Shown: one piece after another, positions 51,930 through 60,397 of the stretch
How the letters are laid out: every line of letters starts with the position of its first letter
Position numbering within the stretch: position 1 is the stretch's first letter
Source: Rubrivivax sp.
Lineage (GTDB): Bacteria > Pseudomonadota > Gammaproteobacteria > Burkholderiales > Burkholderiaceae_C
Assembly (NCBI GenBank): GCA_022842595.1
Contig: JALHPF010000005.1
Location: forward strand, 1 to 64,000
Direction: 5' to 3'
Length of the DNA stretch: 64,000 nucleotides
Notes under the pieces: model-generated
Database searches by the model: none
Seen by the model: only the letters and a program-made list of their open reading frames with translations
What the model was told of the DNA's origin: nothing
Position numbers and translations under genes: made by a program

Positions 51930-53306
51930 GTGAGCCTGGAATCCACCCACTCGGGCCGCCTGCTGAAGGCGCCGGAGAATTTCATCAGCCCCGACGGTGT
52001 GCGCCGGGTGTTTGCGGAGGCCAAGGAAGGCCGCCGCGACTTCATCCGCAGCGCCTTCGCGGCCGCCGTGGCGGGTGGCGCGGCCAGCGGTGCGCTCGGG
52101 CAGGCGAACCCCGTGGCCGCCGGCGGTGGTGACCCCAACATCCTGAACCTGCCCGCGCACACCACCGGTCTGGGCCAGGCGGTGGTGACCGACGGCTACG
52201 GCAAGCCCTCGAAATACGAAGCCAACGTGCAGCGTCGGCAGAGCCCGGGCCTGACCCAGACCAACCAGGCCAGCGTCAGCTTCTCGCCGCTGCAAAGCCT
52301 GTTCGGCATCGTCACGCCCAGCGGTCTGCACTTCGAGCGCCACCACCAGGGCTGGTGGGACATCGACCCGTCCAAGCATCGGCTGATGATCAACGGCAGC
52401 GACGACACGCTGCTGAAGACGCCCAAGGTCTTCACGATGGACGAACTGATGCGCCTGCCCAGCGTCAGCCGATTCCACTTCATCGAATGTGGTGCCAACA
52501 CCGGCATGGAATGGGGCAACGTCGCCGTGCCCACCTGCCAGTACACCCACGGCATGATCAGCTGCAGTGAATTCACCGGCGTGCCGCTGAAGCTGCTGTT
52601 CGACATGTGCGGTGTCGACTACAGGCGCGCCCGCTTCGTGCTGGGCGAAGGCGCCGACGGTTCGAGCATGACGCGCACGGTGCCGATGGAACTGGTGGAG
52701 AGCGGCGAAGTCTTCGTCGCTTACGGCCAGAACGGCGAGATGCTGCGGCCGGAAAACGGCTACCCGCTGCGCCTGGTGGTGCCGGGTGTGCAGGGTGTGA
52801 GCTGGGTCAAGTACCTGCGCCGCATCGAAGTCGGTGACAAGCCCTACAGCACCAAGGACGAGGACATCCATTACATCGACCTGATGCCCGGCGGCCTGCA
52901 CCGCCAGTACACCAGCACGCAGGAGTGCAAGAGCGTGATCACCACGCCTTCGGGTGGGCAGGTGTTGCTGGACAAGGGCTACTACCAGATCAGCGGGCTG
53001 GCCTGGTCGGGCAAGGGCAGGATCAAGCGCGTCGACGTCTCGGTCGATGGTGGCCGCAACTGGAAGAGCGCGCGGCTGCAGGACCCGGTGATGAGCAAGT
53101 GCCTCACCCGCTTCAGCCTGGACTGGGCCTGGGACGGCAAGCCCACCCTCATCCAGAGCCGCGCCATGGACGAGACCGGCTATGTGCAGCCCACCTACAA
53201 GCAGCTGCGCGCGGTGCGCGACACGCGCTCGATCTATCACAACCATGCCATCCAGACCTGGCTGGTGCAGGACAGTGGCGAGGTGAAGAATGTCCAGCTT
53301 TCGTAA
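51930..53306 (+). CDS. soxC: Sulfane dehydrogenase molybdenum subunit SoxC
   Basis: SoxC is the molybdenum subunit of the SoxCD sulfane dehydrogenase, which oxidises the outer sulfur of the SoxY-bound substrate. The 458-residue product starts at a GTG after GAAGGAG and has a Tat signal (EGRRDFIRSAFAAAVAGGAA). The molybdopterin-binding core holds the Mo-ligand Cys187 in FIECGANTGMEWG. DIHYIDLMPGGLHRQYTS and the C-terminal Ig-like domain (VDVSVDGGRNW) complete it. Its end overlaps soxD by 17 bases. Its presence means thiosulfate can be oxidised fully rather than stored as sulfur globules. Confidence 0.96.
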   Translation: MSLESTHSGRLLKAPENFISPDGVRRVFAEAKEGRRDFIRSAFAAAVAGGAASGALGQANPVAAGGGDPNILNLPAHTTGLGQAVVTDGYGKPSKYEANVQRRQSPGLTQTNQASVSFSPLQSLFGIVTPSGLHFERHHQGWWDIDPSKHRLMINGSDDTLLKTPKVFTMDELMRLPSVSRFHFIECGANTGMEWGNVAVPTCQYTHGMISCSEFTGVPLKLLFDMCGVDYRRARFVLGEGADGSSMTRTVPMELVESGEVFVAYGQNGEMLRPENGYPLRLVVPGVQGVSWVKYLRRIEVGDKPYSTKDEDIHYIDLMPGGLHRQYTSTQECKSVITTPSGGQVLLDKGYYQISGLAWSGKGRIKRVDVSVDGGRNWKSARLQDPVMSKCLTRFSLDWAWDGKPTLIQSRAMDETGYVQPTYKQLRAVRDTRSIYHNHAIQTWLVQDSGEVKNVQLS

Positions 53307-54372
53307 TTCGATCGGTGCGCTGACGCTGCTGGCGCTGGCCGGCACGGCGTGGGCCCAGGCCGGCGCCAACCCCGCTTACTCCGGGATTGGCCGCGCCGCC
53401 ACGCCGAAGGAAGTGCAGGCCTGGGACATCGACGTGCGCCCCGACTTCAAGGGCCTGCCCGCGGGCAGCGGCTCGGTGGCCAAGGGCATGGAGGTGTGGG
53501 AAGGCAAGTGTGCTTCCTGCCACGGCATCTTCGGCGAAAGCAACGAGATCTTCTCGCCGCTGGTCGGCGGCACGACCAAGGAAGACGTCAAGACCGGCCG
53601 CGTGGCGCGCCTGAACGACCGCAGCTTCCCGGGCCGCACCACCCTGATGAAGGTGTCCAACGTCTCCACGCTGTGGGACTACATCAACCGCGCCATGCCC
53701 TGGAACGCGCCCAAGTCGCTGAGTGTGGAAGAGGTCTATGCCGTCACCGCCTACCTGCTGAACATGGGCGAGGTGCTGCCCGAGAGCTTCGTGCTGTCGG
53801 ACAAGAATATCGCCCAGGTGCAGGGCCTGCTGCCCAACCGCAACGGCAAGACCACCGACCACGGCCTGTGGCCCGGCAAGGGCATGGGCAATGGCGGCAA
53901 GCCCGATGTCGTGGCCAAGGCCTGCATGACGAACTGCGAGGCCGAACCCAAACTGGCGTCGTTCCTGCCTGACTTCGCGCGCAACGCCCACGGCAACCTG
54001 GCCGAGCAGAACCGCCTGGTCGGCGCGCAGCGCGGCGCCGACACCACCCGGCCGGCGGGCGCCACGCCGGCTGCCGTGCCCTTGTCCGCACCGGCACCGG
54101 CCGCGGCCGCCGGCAACGCTGCGGCGGTGGCGCTGGCCGGCAAGCACACCTGCACGGCCTGCCACGGCATGGACAACAAGATCGTCGGGCCCGGCTTCAC
54201 CGAGATCGCGAAGAAGTACGCCGGCCGTGCCGACGCCGAAGCCTACCTGGCGGGCAAGATCAAGGCGGGTGGTCAAGGCGTATGGGGTGCCATCCCGATG
54301 CCTGCGCAGGCCTTGCCCGAGGCCGATGCCCGGACCCTGGCACAGTGGCTGGCGGCCGGCGCCAGGAAGTAG
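53290..54372 (+). CDS. soxD: Sulfane dehydrogenase cytochrome subunit SoxD
   Basis: SoxD is the periplasmic cytochrome c partner of SoxC. The 360-residue product has a signal peptide (ALTLLALAGTAWAQA), a first haem site CASCH (74-78) with WDIDVRPDFKGLPAG before it, and a second CTACH (288-292) near the C-terminus after an Ala/Pro linker. Two haems are the usual number for full-length SoxD. It overlaps soxC by 17 bases, so the two subunits are translationally coupled. Electrons pass from SoxC to the haems and on to a periplasmic cytochrome. Confidence 0.95.
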   Translation: MSSFRNSIGALTLLALAGTAWAQAGANPAYSGIGRAATPKEVQAWDIDVRPDFKGLPAGSGSVAKGMEVWEGKCASCHGIFGESNEIFSPLVGGTTKEDVKTGRVARLNDRSFPGRTTLMKVSNVSTLWDYINRAMPWNAPKSLSVEEVYAVTAYLLNMGEVLPESFVLSDKNIAQVQGLLPNRNGKTTDHGLWPGKGMGNGGKPDVVAKACMTNCEAEPKLASFLPDFARNAHGNLAEQNRLVGAQRGADTTRPAGATPAAVPLSAPAPAAAAGNAAAVALAGKHTCTACHGMDNKIVGPGFTEIAKKYAGRADAEAYLAGKIKAGGQGVWGAIPMPAQALPEADARTLAQWLAAGARK

Positions 54373-54468
54373 CGTGAGGTCTGCAGACCGCCTGCTGGAA
54401 CCTTCAGGGATGATCCGTACCCCACGGGGTCATCAGTTCATTACGATGTTTGAATCTAGGAGAAAGAC

Positions 54469-54927
54469 ATGCTGAATCGTCGAGAAGCTCTGACCCATTC
54501 CGCGAAAGTCGCGGCCCTGCTGGCCAGCGCCGGCCTGCTGCCGATGGCTGCCCAGGCGGCCTTTGACGCGAAGGCCTTCGATGCCAAGACCATGGCCGAA
54601 CTGATGGCCGCGCTGGGCGGCAGTACGCCGGTGGCAAGCAAGGACGTCACCATCACCGCGCCGGACATCGCCGAAAACGGCGCCGTCGTGCCGGTGGGCG
54701 CCTCGACCACGCTGCCGGGCGCCAAGCGCCTGCTGCTGCTGGTCGAAAAGAACCCGTCGATGCTGACCGCCATGTTCGACGTGTCCGACAGCGTCGAGGC
54801 CAACTTCGCCACCCGCGTGAAGATGGGCCAGTCGTCCAACGTCTACGCCGTGGCGATGATGAACGACGGCAAGGTGCTGTACGCCGTCAAGGAAGTGAAA
54901 GTCACGCTGGGTGGCTGTGGAGGCTGA
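54469..54927 (+). CDS. soxY: Sulfur carrier subunit SoxY
   Basis: SoxY is the periplasmic swinging arm that carries sulfur intermediates on a C-terminal cysteine. The 152-residue product has a Tat signal (LNRREALTHSAKVAALLASAG), an immunoglobulin-like domain (VTITAPDIAENGAVVPVG) and the terminal GGCGG motif with the carrier Cys. SoxZ follows 61 bases later, as always. An AGGAGA ribosome-binding site precedes the ATG. Every Sox enzyme in this cluster works on substrates bound to this protein. Confidence 0.97.
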   Translation: MLNRREALTHSAKVAALLASAGLLPMAAQAAFDAKAFDAKTMAELMAALGGSTPVASKDVTITAPDIAENGAVVPVGASTTLPGAKRLLLLVEKNPSMLTAMFDVSDSVEANFATRVKMGQSSNVYAVAMMNDGKVLYAVKEVKVTLGGCGG

Positions 54928-54988
54928 GGCCCCGACCCGCCCACCGTCACTTCATCGAATTCCACTTTTCCCTATTTAGGAGCCCACC

Positions 54989-55300
54989 ATGGCAGATCCG
55001 ATGCGCATTCGCGCCCAAGTCGCTGGCGACAAGACCACCGTCCGCGTTCTCATGAGCCACGAAATGGAAACCGGCCAGCGCAAGGACGCCGCCGGCAAGG
55101 TGATTCCCGCCTGGTTCATCCAGGAAGTCAGCGCCGCCCTCAACGGCAAGCCCGTGCTCACCGCCCAGTGGGGCCCGGCCGTGTCGAAGAACCCGTTCAT
55201 GCAGTTCACCGTGAAGGGTGCCAAGGCCGGCGACAAGGTCAGCGTGAGCTGGAAGGACAACAAGGGCGAAACCCGCACCGACGAGACCACGGTGTCCTGA
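54989..55300 (+). CDS. soxZ: SoxY-binding partner SoxZ
   Basis: SoxZ is the periplasmic partner that forms the SoxYZ heterodimer. The 103-residue product starts MADPMRIRAQ and has VRVLMSHEMETGQRKDAAGK, IPAWFIQEV and NPFMQFTVKG, matching SoxZ over its whole length. It has no signal peptide, as usual; it is exported with SoxY on the Tat pathway. It is followed by a 69-base spacer with a run of C before soxA. SoxY and SoxZ are the core carriers of the pathway. Confidence 0.97.
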   Translation: MADPMRIRAQVAGDKTTVRVLMSHEMETGQRKDAAGKVIPAWFIQEVSAALNGKPVLTAQWGPAVSKNPFMQFTVKGAKAGDKVSVSWKDNKGETRTDETTVS

Positions 55301-55369
55301 TCCCCCCCCCTTGGCCCCGCCCTTGCCCCGCCCTATCCCGGTACGCGCTGGCTGTTTGATGGAGACACG

Positions 55370-56188
55370 ATGAAGAACAAGATTCTGGTTGCCGCAGCAC
55401 CCGCCCTGCTGGCCGCCTGGGCCGCAACGCCTCTCCTGGCGATCGCGCAGGAAAAGTCGGCCGCCGACGGCATTGCCGAGTACCGCAAGATGCTGGAAGA
55501 CGGCAACCCGGCCGACCTGTTCGAAGCCAAGGGCGAAGACCTCTGGAAACAGAAGCGCGGCCCCAAGGGCGCGTCGCTGGAGAAATGCGACCTGGGCAAG
55601 GGCCCGGGCGTAGTCAAGGGCGCGTTCGTCGAACTGCCGCGCTATTTCCCCGATACCCAGCGTGTTCAGGATCTCGAGTCGCGCATCGTCACCTGCATGG
55701 CCACACTGCAGGGCTTCAACGAGGCCGAGATTGCCAAGACCAGCTTCGGCCGCGGCGAGATGGCCAACGTGACGGCGCTGGCGACCTGGATCTCGGCCAC
55801 CTCGAAGGGCATGAAATTCAACCTGCCGCAGGCCCACCCCGAGGAGCGCCGCTTCTACGAACTGGGCAAGCGCGCGTTCTTCTTCCGCGGCGGCCCGCAC
55901 GACTTTTCCTGCGCCGCCTGCCACGCGCAGGACAACATCCGCATCCGCCTGCAGGACCTGCCCAACCTGACGAAGAACCCCGGCGACGGCGTCGGCTTCG
56001 CGGCCTGGCCGGCCTACCGCGTGAGCAACGGCCAGATGTGGAGCATGCAGCTGCGCCTGAACGACTGCTTCCGCCAGCAACGCTTCCCGTACCCTGGCTT
56101 CGGTTCCGACGTCACCATCGCGCTGGGCAGCTACATGGGCGTGAACGCCAAGGGTGCGGCTTCGGCCGTGCCGACCATCAAGCGCTGA
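55370..56188 (+). CDS. soxA: Sulfur oxidation cytochrome SoxA (single classic haem site)
   Basis: SoxA with SoxX attaches thiosulfate to SoxY. The 272-residue product has a signal peptide (ILVAAAPALLAAWAATPLLAIAQ) and one CxxCH site, CAACH (181-185), in the C-terminal domain. Cys233 (RLNDCFRQQ) is the conserved persulfide-type haem ligand. The N-terminal domain keeps a Cys pair (Cys73 and Cys109) that likely forms a disulfide, but has no haem site. So this is a one-haem SoxA, as in several bacteria, unlike the two-haem Rhodovulum form. soxX follows 18 bases later. Confidence 0.95.
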   Translation: MKNKILVAAAPALLAAWAATPLLAIAQEKSAADGIAEYRKMLEDGNPADLFEAKGEDLWKQKRGPKGASLEKCDLGKGPGVVKGAFVELPRYFPDTQRVQDLESRIVTCMATLQGFNEAEIAKTSFGRGEMANVTALATWISATSKGMKFNLPQAHPEERRFYELGKRAFFFRGGPHDFSCAACHAQDNIRIRLQDLPNLTKNPGDGVGFAAWPAYRVSNGQMWSMQLRLNDCFRQQRFPYPGFGSDVTIALGSYMGVNAKGAASAVPTIKR

Positions 56189-56206
56189 AGCCTCTGGAAA
56201 GCCGCC

Positions 56207-56857
56207 ATGAAGATCACACGCACCAAGCTCACCTTGTCGGCCGTCTGCGCCGTCGGCCTGCTCACCGCCTGCGCCAGCGCGCCCACGCCAGCCGAACTGG
56301 ACGCACAGTTCGCCGCGATCATGAAAGCCTCGTTCCGCGACGAGGGCATCGCCAAGGCCGACCGCATCCAGCAAGACCTGGGGCAATCGGCCTGTTCGTC
56401 CGACAAGGAACCGTCCGAAGCCACCACCAAGCAGATCGAGGCTCTGGCCCTGGCCAGCATCAAGTGGCCCGCGGGCGGCGAGTACATCGGCGACTGGAAG
56501 GCTGGCGAACGCCTGGCGCAAAGTGGCCGCGGCATGACCTGGACCGACACCAGCACGGCGCCGAAGGACAACGGCGGCAACTGCTACAACTGCCACCAGA
56601 TCGACAAGAAGGAGATCAGCTACGGCACGATCGGCCCGAGCCTGTGGAACTACGGCAAGCTGCGCGGCGTGAGCGACGTCACCGCCGCCACGGCCGCACC
56701 CATCGTGCAATACACCTGGGGCAAGCTCTGGAACGGCAAGGCCTACAACGCCTGCTCCAACATGCCGCGCTTCGGCCACGCCAAGCTGCTGGACGAGCAG
56801 CAGATCCGCGACATCATGGCCCTGTTGCTGGACCCCAAGTCGCCGGTGAACCAGTAG
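56207..56857 (+). CDS. soxX: Sulfur oxidation cytochrome SoxX, putative lipoprotein
   Basis: SoxX is the small cytochrome that pairs with SoxA. The 216-residue product has a lipobox, LLTAC (Cys22), so it is probably anchored in a membrane. The haem site CYNCH is at residues 126-130 and the axial Met is near 186 (SNMPRFG). An N-terminal extension of about 100 residues precedes the haem domain, longer than in the soluble SoxX of alphaproteobacteria. Its acidic, Ala-rich extension could serve as a spacer from the membrane. A terminator follows the gene. Confidence 0.94.
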   Translation: MKITRTKLTLSAVCAVGLLTACASAPTPAELDAQFAAIMKASFRDEGIAKADRIQQDLGQSACSSDKEPSEATTKQIEALALASIKWPAGGEYIGDWKAGERLAQSGRGMTWTDTSTAPKDNGGNCYNCHQIDKKEISYGTIGPSLWNYGKLRGVSDVTAATAAPIVQYTWGKLWNGKAYNACSNMPRFGHAKLLDEQQIRDIMALLLDPKSPVNQ

Positions 56858-56893
56858 CCCGCGCACCGCGCCGACCTGCAGACACGCCCGACC

Positions 56894-56918
56894 AGCCCGC
56901 CCTGTGCGGGCTGTTTTG
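56894..56918 (+). terminator. Rho-independent terminator between soxX and soxB
   Basis: AGCCCGC, a 5-base loop and GCGGGCT form a 7-bp stem that is followed by GTTTTG. This is the usual stem plus T-run layout. It lies inside the sox cluster, so part of the transcripts should stop after soxX. soxB may then have lower or separate expression. Confidence 0.75.
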
Positions 56919-56946
56919 CCCGACATATATCGCTGATTGCTGAATC

Positions 56947-58683
56947 ATGAATCTTTCAAAGCGCGATTTCCTCCAGGTGCTGGGTGCGGCCTCGGCCGCC
57001 GGCCTGGCGCTGGGCCGCTATGCCGATGCCGACGCCGCCACCGCGCAGGCCGGGCTGTACGACATCGCGCCTTTCGGCAACGTGTCGCTGCTGCACATGA
57101 CCGACTGCCATGCGCAGCTGAAGCCCATCTACTTCCGCGAGCCCAGTGTCAACCTGGGCATCGGCGCGATGCGCGGCCAGGCGCCGCACCTGGTGGGTGA
57201 ACACCTGTTGAAGCTGGCGGGTGTGCGCCCGGGCACGCCCCAGGCCCATGCCTACACCTACCTCGACTTCGAACGCGCCGCGCGCCGCTATGGCCGGGTG
57301 GGCGGCTTCGCGCACCTGGCCACGCTGGTCAAGATGATGAAGGCCAGCCGCCCCGGTGCGTTGCTGCTCGACGGTGGCGATACCTGGCAGGGCAGTGCCA
57401 CGGCGCTGTGGACCGACGGCCAGGACATGGTCGACGCCTGCAAGGCGCTGGGCGTGGACGTGATGACCGGCCACTGGGAATTCACGTTGGGCATGGAGCG
57501 CGTCAAGGAGATCGTCGACAAGGACTTCAAGGGCCGTGTCGACTTCGTCGCCCAGAACGTCAAGACCAACGACTTCGGCGACCCGGTGTTCGCGCCCTAC
57601 ACGCTGCGCCAGATCAACGGCGTCAGCGTCGCCATCATCGGCCAGGCCTTCCCCTACACGCCGATCGCCAACCCGCGCTACATGGTCGCCGACTGGAGCT
57701 TCGGCATCCAGGACGAGAACATGCAGAAGATGGTGGACGAAGTGCGCGGCAAGGGCGCGCAGCTGGTGGTGGTGCTGTCGCACAACGGCATGGATGTCGA
57801 CCTGAAGATGGCCAGCCGCGTGCGCGGCATCGACGCCATCTTCGGCGGCCATACCCACGACGGCGTGCCCGTGGCTATTCCCGTGGCCAATGCCGGCGGC
57901 AAGACGCTGGTGACGAACGCCGGCAGCAACGGCAAGTTCCTGGGCGTGATGGACTTCCAGGTGACCGACGGCAAGTTGCGTGACTTCCGCTACCGGCTCC
58001 TTCCGGTCTTCGCCAACCAGCTCAAGCCCGACGCGGACATGGCTGGCCTGATCACGAAGATCCGCGCACCCTATGAAGCCAAGCTGGCCGAGAAATTGGC
58101 CGTCACCGACGGCCTGCTCTATCGCCGCGGCAACTTCAACGGCAGCTGGGACCAGCTGATCTGCGACGCGCTGATGGACGTGCAGGGTGCCGATCTGGCG
58201 TTTTCACCCGGCTTCCGCTGGGGCACCACGCTGCTGCCCGGCGACACCATCACGCGTGAACTGCTGATGGACCAGGTCGCCACCACCTATTCCTTCGCCA
58301 CCGTCACCGAAATGACCGGCGAGACCATCAAGACCGTGCTCGAGGACGTGGCCGACAACCTCTTCAACCCCGACCCGTACTACCAGCAGGGTGGCGACAT
58401 GGTGCGGGTCGGCGGCCTGCAGTACACGATGGACCCGGCAGCCGGCATGGGCGGGCGCATCACCGCCATGGCGCTGAAGGGCCGGCCCATCGAAGCCGGC
58501 AAGAAGTACAAGGTGGCCGGCTGGGCGCCGGTGGCCGAGGAAGCGCGCACCATGCCTGGCGTGAAGCCGGTGTGGGACGTGGTCGAGATCTGGCTGAAGA
58601 GCCAGGGTGGCCGCGTCAGGGCGCGCACCATCAACACACCCGAGCTCGTCGGCACGGCCGGCAACCCCGGTATCGCGGCATGA
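56947..58683 (+). CDS. soxB: Thiosulfohydrolase SoxB
   Basis: SoxB releases sulfate from SoxY-bound intermediates with two manganese ions. The 578-residue product has a Tat-like signal (LSKRDFLQVLGAASAAGLAL, with Lys-Arg in place of twin Arg), and the metallophosphoesterase motifs MTDCHAQL, LLDGGDTWQG, TGHWEFTLG, LSHNGMD and GGHTHDG in order. The C-terminal 5'-nucleotidase-like domain follows. It is separated from soxX by a terminator and an AT-rich gap, and precedes a DsrE-type gene by 35 bases. Confidence 0.96.
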   Translation: MNLSKRDFLQVLGAASAAGLALGRYADADAATAQAGLYDIAPFGNVSLLHMTDCHAQLKPIYFREPSVNLGIGAMRGQAPHLVGEHLLKLAGVRPGTPQAHAYTYLDFERAARRYGRVGGFAHLATLVKMMKASRPGALLLDGGDTWQGSATALWTDGQDMVDACKALGVDVMTGHWEFTLGMERVKEIVDKDFKGRVDFVAQNVKTNDFGDPVFAPYTLRQINGVSVAIIGQAFPYTPIANPRYMVADWSFGIQDENMQKMVDEVRGKGAQLVVVLSHNGMDVDLKMASRVRGIDAIFGGHTHDGVPVAIPVANAGGKTLVTNAGSNGKFLGVMDFQVTDGKLRDFRYRLLPVFANQLKPDADMAGLITKIRAPYEAKLAEKLAVTDGLLYRRGNFNGSWDQLICDALMDVQGADLAFSPGFRWGTTLLPGDTITRELLMDQVATTYSFATVTEMTGETIKTVLEDVADNLFNPDPYYQQGGDMVRVGGLQYTMDPAAGMGGRITAMALKGRPIEAGKKYKVAGWAPVAEEARTMPGVKPVWDVVEIWLKSQGGRVRARTINTPELVGTAGNPGIAA

Positions 58684-58718
58684 TGCGCATCGCCCCCCAA
58701 CGCCAGGAGACAAACCCC

Positions 58719-59144
58719 ATGAAGTCGATTCGCAATCACGTCGCCGCTGCCATCTTCGTCGCCAGCACGGGGCTGGCCGGTTTCGCACAAGCCCAGGACG
58801 CCGTCGTCTACCACGTCAACGACACGGCATCTCAGGCACTGTCTGCCTTGCGCAATATCCGCAACCACCTGGACGTGGACCCCAAGGCCAAGATCACGGT
58901 CGTCACCCATGCCTTCGGCGTCGACTTCCTGATGGAAGGCATGAAGGACCGCAACGAAAGCCCGTTTGCGGCCACGGTGGCGGCGCTGGTGAACCGCGGG
59001 GTGAAGTTCGAGGTCTGTGAGATCACCCTGCAGAACCGCAGCCTGAAGAAGGAGCAGTTCATCCAGGAAGCCGAATTCACGCCATCCGGCGTGGTGCGCC
59101 TGGCTAAGCTGCAGAAGGCCGGCGCGGCCTACATCAGGCCCTGA
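58719..59144 (+). CDS. Periplasmic DsrE-family protein
   Basis: The 141-residue product has a signal peptide (VAAAIFVASTGLAGFAQAQ) and a DsrE/DsrF-like fold. Its Cys100, in GVKFEVCEITLQNR, sits where the sulfur-carrying Cys lies in DsrE-type sulfurtransferases. AFGVDFLMEGMKDRN fits the same family. Most DsrE proteins are cytoplasmic; this one is exported, so it probably carries or senses sulfane sulfur in the periplasm. It lies between soxB and the YeeE gene. Confidence 0.85.
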   Translation: MKSIRNHVAAAIFVASTGLAGFAQAQDAVVYHVNDTASQALSALRNIRNHLDVDPKAKITVVTHAFGVDFLMEGMKDRNESPFAATVAALVNRGVKFEVCEITLQNRSLKKEQFIQEAEFTPSGVVRLAKLQKAGAAYIRP

Positions 59145-59182
59145 TCGCGTTCGCCGGGCACCGCAATATCACTGCCCGCTGA

Positions 59183-59200
59183 TGTCGATCAAGATCGACA
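59183..59200. promoter_or_regulatory. Perfect 8-bp dyad upstream of the YeeE gene
   Basis: TGTCGATC, AA, GATCGACA form a perfect palindrome with a two-base centre, located 58 bases upstream of the YeeE start. Its size and symmetry suit a dimeric regulator. It has the general look of a Crp/Fnr-type or other dimer site, but no specific family can be assigned. Confidence 0.45.
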
Positions 59201-59258
59201 GCGCTGCCCGCATCGACACTGGCCGCAGCCGGGGGTCGGACCACGGTAGGGGTTCGCC

Positions 59259-60374
59259 ATGTTGACTGCTGTCGTCGAAAAACTCGGTGAAAACGGGGCG
59301 CTGCTGGCTGGCGGCCTGGTCATCGGGCTCGTATTCGGCTTTTTCGCCCAGCGTTCGCGCTTCTGCCTGCGATCGGCGGTGATCGAGTTCGCACGCAATC
59401 TCACCGGGGGCAAGCTCACGGTCTGGCTGTTTGCCTTTGCCAGCGCGGTGCTGGCGACGCAGTTGCTCGCTTACGCCGGTGCCTTCGACAGCAGCCAGGC
59501 GCGGCAGATTTCCGCCCGCGGCAGCCTGTCGGGCGCAGCCATCGGCGGCGCGATGTTCGGCGTGGGCATGGTGCTGGCACGTGGCTGTTCCAGCCGTCTG
59601 CTGGTGCTGGCTGCCCAGGGCAACCTGCGTTCGGTGCTGTCGGGTCTGGTGTTTGCGGTCGCGGCGCAGGCCTCGTGGACAGGCGTGCTGGCGCCCGCAC
59701 GCCTGGCCATCAGCGAGTGGTGGACGGTGGACGGCGGTGCCTCGCGCGACCTGATCGCCCGCACCGGCATCGGCCATGGCGGCGCGGTGCTGTTCGCGCT
59801 GGTGTGGCTCGGTGCCGCGGTGTTCTGGGCGCGAAGGCAGCGGGTACCTGTCTGGGGCTGGGCCGGCGCCATCGGCGTGGGCCTGGCAGTGGCCGGGGCC
59901 TGGTGGTTCACGTATGCCATCAGCCAGGTGGGTTTCGACCCGCACCCCGTGCAGGCACTCAGCTTCACCGGCCCTTCGGCCGAAGTGCTGACGCGGGTGC
60001 TCTTCAGCAGCGACAAGCCGCCGTCCTTCGACCTCGGCCTGGTGCCCGGGGTCTTCCTCGGCTCATTCCTGGCCGCCTGGCTGTTCGGTGAACTCAAGCT
60101 CGAAGGTTTCGAGGGCGGTGCCAGCATGCGCCGCTACCTGCTGGGCGCGGTGCTGATGGGTTTTGGTGGCATGCTGGCGGGCGGTTGCGCCGTCGGTGCC
60201 GGCCTGTCGGGCGCGGCCATCTTCACGATCACTTCCTGGGTCACCCTGGTCGGCATCTGGGCGGCTGCGGCCATCACCGACCGCCTCATCGACCAGCGCC
60301 CCGCCGCTGGATCCCTGGACCAGTCCATGCCGGGGCAGAACCAGAACCACCCGCTGGGGGCCCACCCCGCTTAG
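59259..60374 (+). CDS. YeeE/TsuA-like thiosulfate transporter
   Basis: The 371-residue inner-membrane protein has the YeeE/YedE repeat. The three cysteines used for thiosulfate relay in characterised YeeE are matched here by Cys36 (SRFCLRSA), Cys110 (ARGCSSRL) and Cys310 (AGGCAVGAG). It has about nine membrane helices. It would bring thiosulfate or a related sulfur compound into the cytoplasm, next to periplasmic sulfur oxidation. The 114-base spacer upstream carries a palindrome. The C-terminal 30 residues are polar and variable. Confidence 0.88.
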   Translation: MLTAVVEKLGENGALLAGGLVIGLVFGFFAQRSRFCLRSAVIEFARNLTGGKLTVWLFAFASAVLATQLLAYAGAFDSSQARQISARGSLSGAAIGGAMFGVGMVLARGCSSRLLVLAAQGNLRSVLSGLVFAVAAQASWTGVLAPARLAISEWWTVDGGASRDLIARTGIGHGGAVLFALVWLGAAVFWARRQRVPVWGWAGAIGVGLAVAGAWWFTYAISQVGFDPHPVQALSFTGPSAEVLTRVLFSSDKPPSFDLGLVPGVFLGSFLAAWLFGELKLEGFEGGASMRRYLLGAVLMGFGGMLAGGCAVGAGLSGAAIFTITSWVTLVGIWAAAAITDRLIDQRPAAGSLDQSMPGQNQNHPLGAHPA

Positions 60375-60397
60375 TCTTGCTGTTGAAGAGTGACGCA

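Noticed and set aside
55300..55370. Run of C before soxA as a phase-variable tract
   Set aside because: It lies in a spacer, not in a coding frame or an evident promoter, and one sequence gives no sign of variation.
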